IMG/VR virus record: IMGVR_UViG_3300033273_000833 | Span: 62,001 to 126,000 of that record | Direction: 5' to 3' (one strand) | DNA: 64,000 nucleotides | Origin: a virus | Program-made: the position numbers and the translations under genes | Shown here: positions 60,417 to 64,000 of the stretch, piece by piece | How the letters are laid out: every line of letters starts with the position of its first letter | Position numbering within the stretch: the stretch's first letter is position 1 | The notes under the pieces: generated by a model | Databases searched by the model: none | Seen by the model: the letters and a program-made list of their open reading frames with translations, nothing else | What the model was told of the DNA's origin: nothing

Positions 60417-60899
60417 ATGGACATTAAAATAATAGATGGAAATCTTCTTGATTTTCCTAATGATATAGATTTCATTGCTCACTCTTGCAATACACATAAT
60501 GTTATGGGAGCAGGAATTGCTAGAGCAATAAAAGATCGCTACCCTAAAGCCTATGAAGCTGATTGTCATGCAATGTACGAAGGTGCTAATATTTTAGGGG
60601 ATTATAGTTTTTCAGTAACAGATGCTACTCAAAATAAAGGCATTTATAATATGTATACGCAATCTAAGATTGGAGACAAAAGATCAGTTAATTATGAAGC
60701 ATTTTATGTTGCATTAAATAAAGTGGCAGGTCATATTGAATGGCAATCCAAGCATGAAGATGAAGAAAAGATTCTAGGTTTACCTTGGATGATCTCTTGT
60801 GGACTCGCAGGTGGAAGTTGGAATGTAATTTTTTCAATGATAAATGATATTTTGATTGACAGGTGCTTCAAAACCTTTATAGTTAAATATGATGAATAA
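60417..60899 (+). CDS. Macro-domain protein
   Basis: A 160-residue protein: IDFIAHSCNTHNVMGAGIAR, AIKDRYPKAYEAD, NMYTQSKIGD, and PWMISCGLAGGSWNVIF. This is a macro domain, which binds ADP-ribose and often hydrolyses ADP-ribose-1''-phosphate or protein-linked ADP-ribose. In a phage it may counter ADP-ribose-based defence or recycle NAD. Confidence 0.88.
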   Translation: MDIKIIDGNLLDFPNDIDFIAHSCNTHNVMGAGIARAIKDRYPKAYEADCHAMYEGANILGDYSFSVTDATQNKGIYNMYTQSKIGDKRSVNYEAFYVALNKVAGHIEWQSKHEDEEKILGLPWMISCGLAGGSWNVIFSMINDILIDRCFKTFIVKYDE

Positions 60900-61107
60900 A
60901 TTAGAAGAAGCAATGGGTAGCATGAGTCAGATTCAATCTGATATAGACGCAATGATTTATGCGATTGGAGATTCTCCTCGCAAATATACAGAAGATGAAT
61001 TATTAAATATGCTAATTGGAATGAATCAGTTGCACAAAACTCGCTATGATATGATGTGGCAAGAATATGAAACATTTACAAAAAAAGAAAGGCAAAATAA
61101 TGATTGA
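60889..61107 (+). CDS. Small helical protein, unknown
   Basis: A 72-residue protein with ATG ATG at 60889/60892 (MNKLEEAMGSMSQIQSDIDA), largely helical. It overlaps the macro-domain gene by 11 bases and the next by 8. Confidence 0.6.
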   Translation: MMNKLEEAMGSMSQIQSDIDAMIYAIGDSPRKYTEDELLNMLIGMNQLHKTRYDMMWQEYETFTKKERQNND

Positions 61108-61483
61108 AATAGAAAAACCTTGGAGAGTTGACGAAAAAGTTGCGTTAGAAATAATTGATTTAGCAATAGCTCATATTAAAAAAGTTGAGCTTAATCCCGA
61201 AGTCGAAACTGATGGAGATAATTTTGATTATTGGAATAGTTACAAGCTAGAAGATGGCACTTTTGTAGATTACAATATCTATTGCGGTGATGATATTGGA
61301 GAATTTACTTGGAATGGTAAGTTTAGATATAGTGATCCAAGTGAATGGTCTTGGGATGTTGCCTGTTATGCAGTTGATCCGCCAAATAAAGACAATCCTC
61401 ATCATCAAATAGATACAGATAGAACACAATATTTATTTAATTATAATAAAGATGGGAATAAGGAGATAGTTTTTGAAAATTGA
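61100..61483 (+). CDS. Acidic protein, unknown
   Basis: A 127-residue acidic protein from ATG 61100 (MIEIEKPWRVDEKVALEIID), with a Trp/Asp-rich middle (GEFTWNGKFRYSDPSEWSWD). No family recognised. Contains an AGGAG (61461-61465) near its end that serves the next short frame. Confidence 0.6.
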   Translation: MIEIEKPWRVDEKVALEIIDLAIAHIKKVELNPEVETDGDNFDYWNSYKLEDGTFVDYNIYCGDDIGEFTWNGKFRYSDPSEWSWDVACYAVDPPNKDNPHHQIDTDRTQYLFNYNKDGNKEIVFEN

Positions 61484-61553
61484 TTGGTCATTTTTATTTG
61501 AATTATTTTTCGTTTTGTTCTTGACTTTTATATTAGTCTACTTTAGTCTTTAA
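61473..61553 (+). CDS. 26-residue membrane peptide
   Basis: TTG 61473, seven bases after AGGAG, opens a peptide (KIDWSFLFELFFVLFLTFIL), one hydrophobic helix, ending at TAA 61551-61553. The frame also carries the promoter of the next gene. Confidence 0.45.
   Translation: MKIDWSFLFELFFVLFLTFILVYFSL
61521..61549 (+). promoter_or_regulatory. Probable sigma70-type promoter, leaderless arrangement
   Basis: TTGACT (61521-61526), 17-base spacer, TAGTCT (61544-61549), then 6 bases to ATG 61556. The -10 is weak, the spacing exact. Confidence 0.7.
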
Positions 61554-61555
61554 TT

Positions 61556-62143
61556 ATGAGCGGAGAAGGTTTATCAGTTAGTTTTAGAAGAACATCCTTT
61601 ACGGATAAGTCTAATGCAGAACTCCTTAAGGAGTTTCAAAAGATCATCTACAATAGTAGAGTCATGAGACATATGAAATGGTATGGCAAACTTCATAGCG
61701 TTGACATACTAGAGCATGGTGACGACAACCGACCAAAATTTCAACAAGAATATGTTGCAATTAAAGACACTTTTCAATTTGAGATTAGTGTTTATGATTC
61801 TTGGTACGAAGATGCCGATCTTTATGAGTCGCATGAAGTAGAAGATAGTTTTGTGTCTCTTGCTTTTAAGTTCGCCAAAGATAACAACTTGATGTATTTT
61901 TCCCAAGGTTTTCCTGCTGAATGGATAGAGACAGAAACTACTGATGGAGAAAGATGTTGGAATCATTATAATGTAAAACCCGATGATAAAAACATTGACA
62001 AAATATGTAAAGTATGGCATGATTATGGTATGAAAATGATTCAAGCAGAACAATGTGGTCAAGCTGACGAAATGAAAAGTTATTATTGGGCAAATGCAAG
62101 AGATCAAATAAAAGAATTAATGGAATATGAATATGCAAAATAG
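61556..62143 (+). CDS. Protein of unknown function
   Basis: A 195-residue acidic protein: SGEGLSVSFRRTSFTDKSNA, then YEADLYESHEVEDSF-like acidic segments and WHDYGMKMIQAEQCGQADEM. No family recognised. Own promoter; it heads a small unit with the next two genes. Confidence 0.6.
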   Translation: MSGEGLSVSFRRTSFTDKSNAELLKEFQKIIYNSRVMRHMKWYGKLHSVDILEHGDDNRPKFQQEYVAIKDTFQFEISVYDSWYEDADLYESHEVEDSFVSLAFKFAKDNNLMYFSQGFPAEWIETETTDGERCWNHYNVKPDDKNIDKICKVWHDYGMKMIQAEQCGQADEMKSYYWANARDQIKELMEYEYAK

Positions 62144-62498
62144 ATCAGATAGTTGGTTAATAGAACAATACAATCGGAATCGTCCACCATCAGAACATAT
62201 TTCAAGTGTGGATCAAATCTCAAACGCTTACTCGCAAAGTTGGTTGACTATCAGACAACAAGATGGTACAGACGATTGGGGCACTCCGATTATGTGGCTC
62301 GATGACGGATCAGAATATGACCTCTTTGCGTCTAATGATCTTAATATAGATTGGGTAGAAGAAATGGATAAAGAGGGTTCTCCGATCATAGAGGACGATC
62401 ACTTATGTAGAGATATTTGTATTGAAGTAACCTGTCCATCCAAGGGTTGGAATAAAAGAAGGGCGGTAGGATATAACATAGACTTTGATTGGAACTAA
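62127..62498 (+). CDS. Protein of unknown function
   Basis: A 123-residue acidic protein (DSWLIEQYNRNRPPSEHISS). No motif recognised. It overlaps the preceding gene by 17 bases and the next by one base (TAATG). Confidence 0.6.
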   Translation: MNMQNRSDSWLIEQYNRNRPPSEHISSVDQISNAYSQSWLTIRQQDGTDDWGTPIMWLDDGSEYDLFASNDLNIDWVEEMDKEGSPIIEDDHLCRDICIEVTCPSKGWNKRRAVGYNIDFDWN

Positions 62499-62641
62499 TG
62501 AAGCAAAAATCAAATGGAAATGGTAAAGGTGATTCGCCTAGAAACAATACTTCAAAAAAATTTAAAGACAATTATTCTAAAATAAATTGGAAAAAGGTGC
62601 GAGACACAAAAAAATATCTTGACAAAAACAAGAATAAATAA
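62498..62641 (+). CDS. Small basic protein, unknown
   Basis: A 47-residue Lys/Asn-rich protein (MKQKSNGNGKGDSPRNNTSK) from ATG 62498 to TAA 62641. Probably disordered. The promoter for the next gene lies within its last codons. Confidence 0.55.
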   Translation: MKQKSNGNGKGDSPRNNTSKKFKDNYSKINWKKVRDTKKYLDKNKNK

Positions 62642-62647
62642 TATCAT
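62619..62647 (+). promoter_or_regulatory. Near-consensus sigma70 promoter, leaderless arrangement
   Basis: TTGACA (62619-62624), 17-base spacer, TATCAT (62642-62647), then 6 bases to ATG 62654. Confidence 0.85.
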
Positions 62648-62653
62648 ATATAA

Positions 62654-63004
62654 ATGAAAATACAAGTAACTAATTACGGAAAAACATACACTATTGAATC
62701 TAACGAAGATCATGATGTTGAAAGTGTCGCAGATATGTTCAAGAGCTTGCTTGTAAGTATGGGATACCATCCATGCAATGTAGACGCATTATTTAATACA
62801 GAATATAAATGGTTTACCGAAGAAGAGTTAGAAGCAAACTTACAAGGTCACATTCCCGCCTCAAATAAAATAGTAAACAAGTGGTACGATGAATGTCTAA
62901 ATGAATCTAAAGAAGATAAGGATAAAAGGGTGCAAGCATGGCAAAATAATCTTTATCGCCCCGAAGATGATGACTTTGATGATTACGACATATTCAAGAC
63001 ATGA
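62654..63004 (+). CDS. Acidic protein, unknown
   Basis: A 116-residue acidic protein: KIQVTNYGKTYTIESNEDHD, then VESVADMFKSLLVSMGYHPC and an acidic tail. No family recognised. Own leaderless promoter. Confidence 0.6.
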   Translation: MKIQVTNYGKTYTIESNEDHDVESVADMFKSLLVSMGYHPCNVDALFNTEYKWFTEEELEANLQGHIPASNKIVNKWYDECLNESKEDKDKRVQAWQNNLYRPEDDDFDDYDIFKT

Positions 63005-63081
63005 AAGAATTAGAAAAAAAAATTGATGTTTTTCTTTTGCTTGTTTTGATGGTCGCAGTATTAATCTTAATATTTAATTGA
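63001..63081 (+). CDS. 26-residue membrane peptide
   Basis: ATG 63001 overlaps the preceding stop (ATGA) and opens MKELEKKIDVFLLLVLMVAV, one hydrophobic helix, ending at TGA 63079-63081. Function unknown. Confidence 0.5.
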   Translation: MKELEKKIDVFLLLVLMVAVLILIFN

Positions 63082-63083
63082 AA

Positions 63084-63374
63084 ATGATAGAAAAAGAAAT
63101 AATATTAAAAGAAACTACCAATGGTGAATTGTTTTTTACTATACCCGATGAAATGCTCAATCGATTAGGTTGGAAAGAAGGAGATGATTTAAAGTTTGAA
63201 GATAGAAATGGTTCGGTTTTAATTCGTAAAGTTAAATACGAAAGCGTTGAACTAGAATTTGATGACGAAGAATTACTCAAGTACATGAAGTTTGCACACG
63301 AAAAAGGAATCACATTTAATGAACTTTGCGAGGAAGCAATCAAAGCTAAATTAGATGAGGTTAATTCTGAGTAA
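63084..63374 (+). CDS. AbrB/MazE-type DNA-binding protein
   Basis: A 96-residue protein from ATG 63084. LFFTIPDEMLNRLGWKEGDD and LKFEDRNGSVLIRKV form the swapped-hairpin DNA-binding domain of AbrB/MazE proteins. The C-terminal half is helical (LLKYMKFAHEKGITFNELCE). It may be a regulator or orphan antitoxin; no toxin gene is adjacent. Confidence 0.75.
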   Translation: MIEKEIILKETTNGELFFTIPDEMLNRLGWKEGDDLKFEDRNGSVLIRKVKYESVELEFDDEELLKYMKFAHEKGITFNELCEEAIKAKLDEVNSE

Positions 63375-63405
63375 AATATTATATCATATTGGAGACTTTA
63401 TTAGT

Positions 63406-63513
63406 ATGTTTTTGTATTTTAATTGCTTTAGTTGGTTATATCCACTTTACAAAAGATTAATGATAGTAAGTTGTAAATTAGATAAAGACGCTAAAATATG
63501 GAAACATGAGTAA
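63406..63513 (+). CDS. Possible 35-residue protein
   Basis: ATG 63406, 11 bases after GGAG, opens MFLYFNCFSWLYPLYKRLMI and ends at TAA 63511-63513, overlapping the next start. It has one hydrophobic stretch. It may be chance. Confidence 0.3.
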   Translation: MFLYFNCFSWLYPLYKRLMIVSCKLDKDAKIWKHE

Positions 63514-63745
63514 CTATCTCCCTAACAATAAAGAACCCGAAATGCCTCCCGATACTTGTCCGTATATAAATTTCATACAAGAAGTATTAGATCAAATAAA
63601 AGATAAAACAAAATCAAAAAATATAGACTCTCAAATACAATTAATAAATGATACCCTTGAATATATTAGAGATGCAAATTCGTCCCTCAGAGATTGTGGT
63701 AAATATTGGAAAAGACAATACCAAAATAAAGGTAAGAGAAAATGA
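63506..63745 (+). CDS. Small protein, unknown
   Basis: A 79-residue protein: SNYLPNNKEPEMPPDTCPYI, then QEVLDQIKDKTKSKNIDSQI. Mostly helical after a Pro-rich start. No family recognised. It overlaps the next gene by 4 bases. Confidence 0.6.
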   Translation: MSNYLPNNKEPEMPPDTCPYINFIQEVLDQIKDKTKSKNIDSQIQLINDTLEYIRDANSSLRDCGKYWKRQYQNKGKRK

Positions 63746-63909
63746 AAGAAGAAAAACAAGAATACATTATTATTGATTGGGGTCGTCCTCATGGTCACGA
63801 AAGAGTTCCAACTGATAAAAAAATTCTCTTAACAAAAGACGAAGCATATGATTTAAATAAATTACTTACATTAAATGGTGAGCATAAAAGGTATGTAAAA
63901 TGTCCGTAA
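63742..63909 (+). CDS. Small protein, unknown
   Basis: A 55-residue protein from ATG 63742: MKEEKQEYIIIDWGRPHGHE, then KKILLTKDEAYDLNKLLT. No family recognised. It overlaps both neighbours. Confidence 0.55.
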   Translation: MKEEKQEYIIIDWGRPHGHERVPTDKKILLTKDEAYDLNKLLTLNGEHKRYVKCP

Positions 63910-64000
63910 ATCGTCCAACAAAAAAACAACTATTAAGAGCTTTAAAACTTAATAAACAAATCTTAAAACTTTTGCCCGAAGGTGATTCGATGCACTTAAT
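63900..64000 (+). CDS. 5' end of an unrecognised gene (partial)
   Basis: ATG 63900 overlaps the previous gene and runs off the window: MSVNRPTKKQLLRALKLNKQ, then LLPEGDSMHL. The start is basic and helical. The product cannot be named. Confidence 0.55.
   Translation, partial: MSVNRPTKKQLLRALKLNKQILKLLPEGDSMHL

Noticed and set aside
63389-63464. TTG-started 23-residue hydrophobic frame near 63389
   Set aside because: It overlaps the ATG-started frame at 63406 in another phase and lacks a ribosome site. Neither frame is certain.
1-64000. Search by eye for CRISPR arrays, tRNA genes, insertion-sequence ends and an integrase
   Set aside because: No regularly spaced repeats, no convincing cloverleaf apart from the tmRNA ends, and no transposase or integrase motif were seen. 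A covariance-model scan could still find a tRNA.

Overview
This AT-rich 64 kb window reads as an internal piece of a large tailed-phage genome. Both ends cut through genes. Genes are packed with short ATGA-type overlaps, many encode very small proteins, and a lambda-like tail-tip block (homologues of L, K, I and J) lies at 17.1-24.9 kb. No terminase, portal, capsid, polymerase or lysis gene is recognisable here, so the complete genome must be considerably longer. The likely host belongs to the Planctomycetota/Verrucomicrobiota group. Evidence: a DUF1549/DUF1553 plus DUF1501 secreted pair (42.3-46.2 kb) that is typical of that group, and a small secreted protein with repeated LGW(I/V)Y units like those in verrucomicrobial proteins. 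This host assignment is an inference.

Layout. 0-4.7 kb (+): a candidate ssDNA-binding protein, a glycosyltransferase pair that appears split in two, and a conserved early-type gene. 4.70-5.06 kb: a one-piece tmRNA. 5.1-14.6 kb (mostly -): a glycan block in which glycosyltransferases alternate with sulfotransferases (two intact, one collapsed relic), led by an APS-kinase/nucleotidyltransferase fusion. 14.6-17.1 kb: nucleotide enzymes (deoxyribosyltransferase-like, GMP reductase) and small proteins. 17.1-25.9 kb (-): tail tip plus a cupin/JmjC-type oxygenase. 26-32.5 kb (+): a degenerate UvsE paralogue, dCMP deaminase, nuclease-like proteins, an outer-membrane barrel protein, and a clear intrinsic terminator. 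32.6-42 kb (+): a second glycan block with glycosyltransferases, a sugar formyltransferase, an aminotransferase, GDP-mannose dehydratase, GDP-fucose synthase and an epimerase. 42.3-46.2 kb: the DUF1549/DUF1501 pair. 46.3-64 kb (+): dNMP kinase, two more glycosyltransferases, inorganic pyrophosphatase, two SpeD-family decarboxylases, an arginyltransferase-like GNAT protein, a RuvB-like ATPase, UDP-glucose dehydrogenase, UvsE, a GIY-YIG homing endonuclease, a macro-domain protein, an AbrB-like protein and many small genes.

How it fits together. The phage carries an unusually large glycan toolkit: at least 13 glycosyltransferase-like genes, enzymes that could make GDP-perosamine or N-formylperosamine, GDP-fucose and UDP-glucuronate, and sulfotransferases with an APS-kinase-like enzyme that may supply PAPS. 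One hypothesis is a sulfated, fucose- or perosamine-containing glycan on the virion or the infected cell. A second set of genes covers nucleotide supply and DNA repair.

The most striking regulatory feature is a promoter class found in front of at least 14 genes: TTGACA-like -35, exactly 17 bp spacer, TATAAT-like -10, then ATG only 6-8 bp after the -10. Transcripts would begin at or next to the start codon, so these genes are probably expressed from leaderless mRNAs. They precede nucleotide, repair and small unknown genes, not the tail or sugar genes, which suggests an early expression class.
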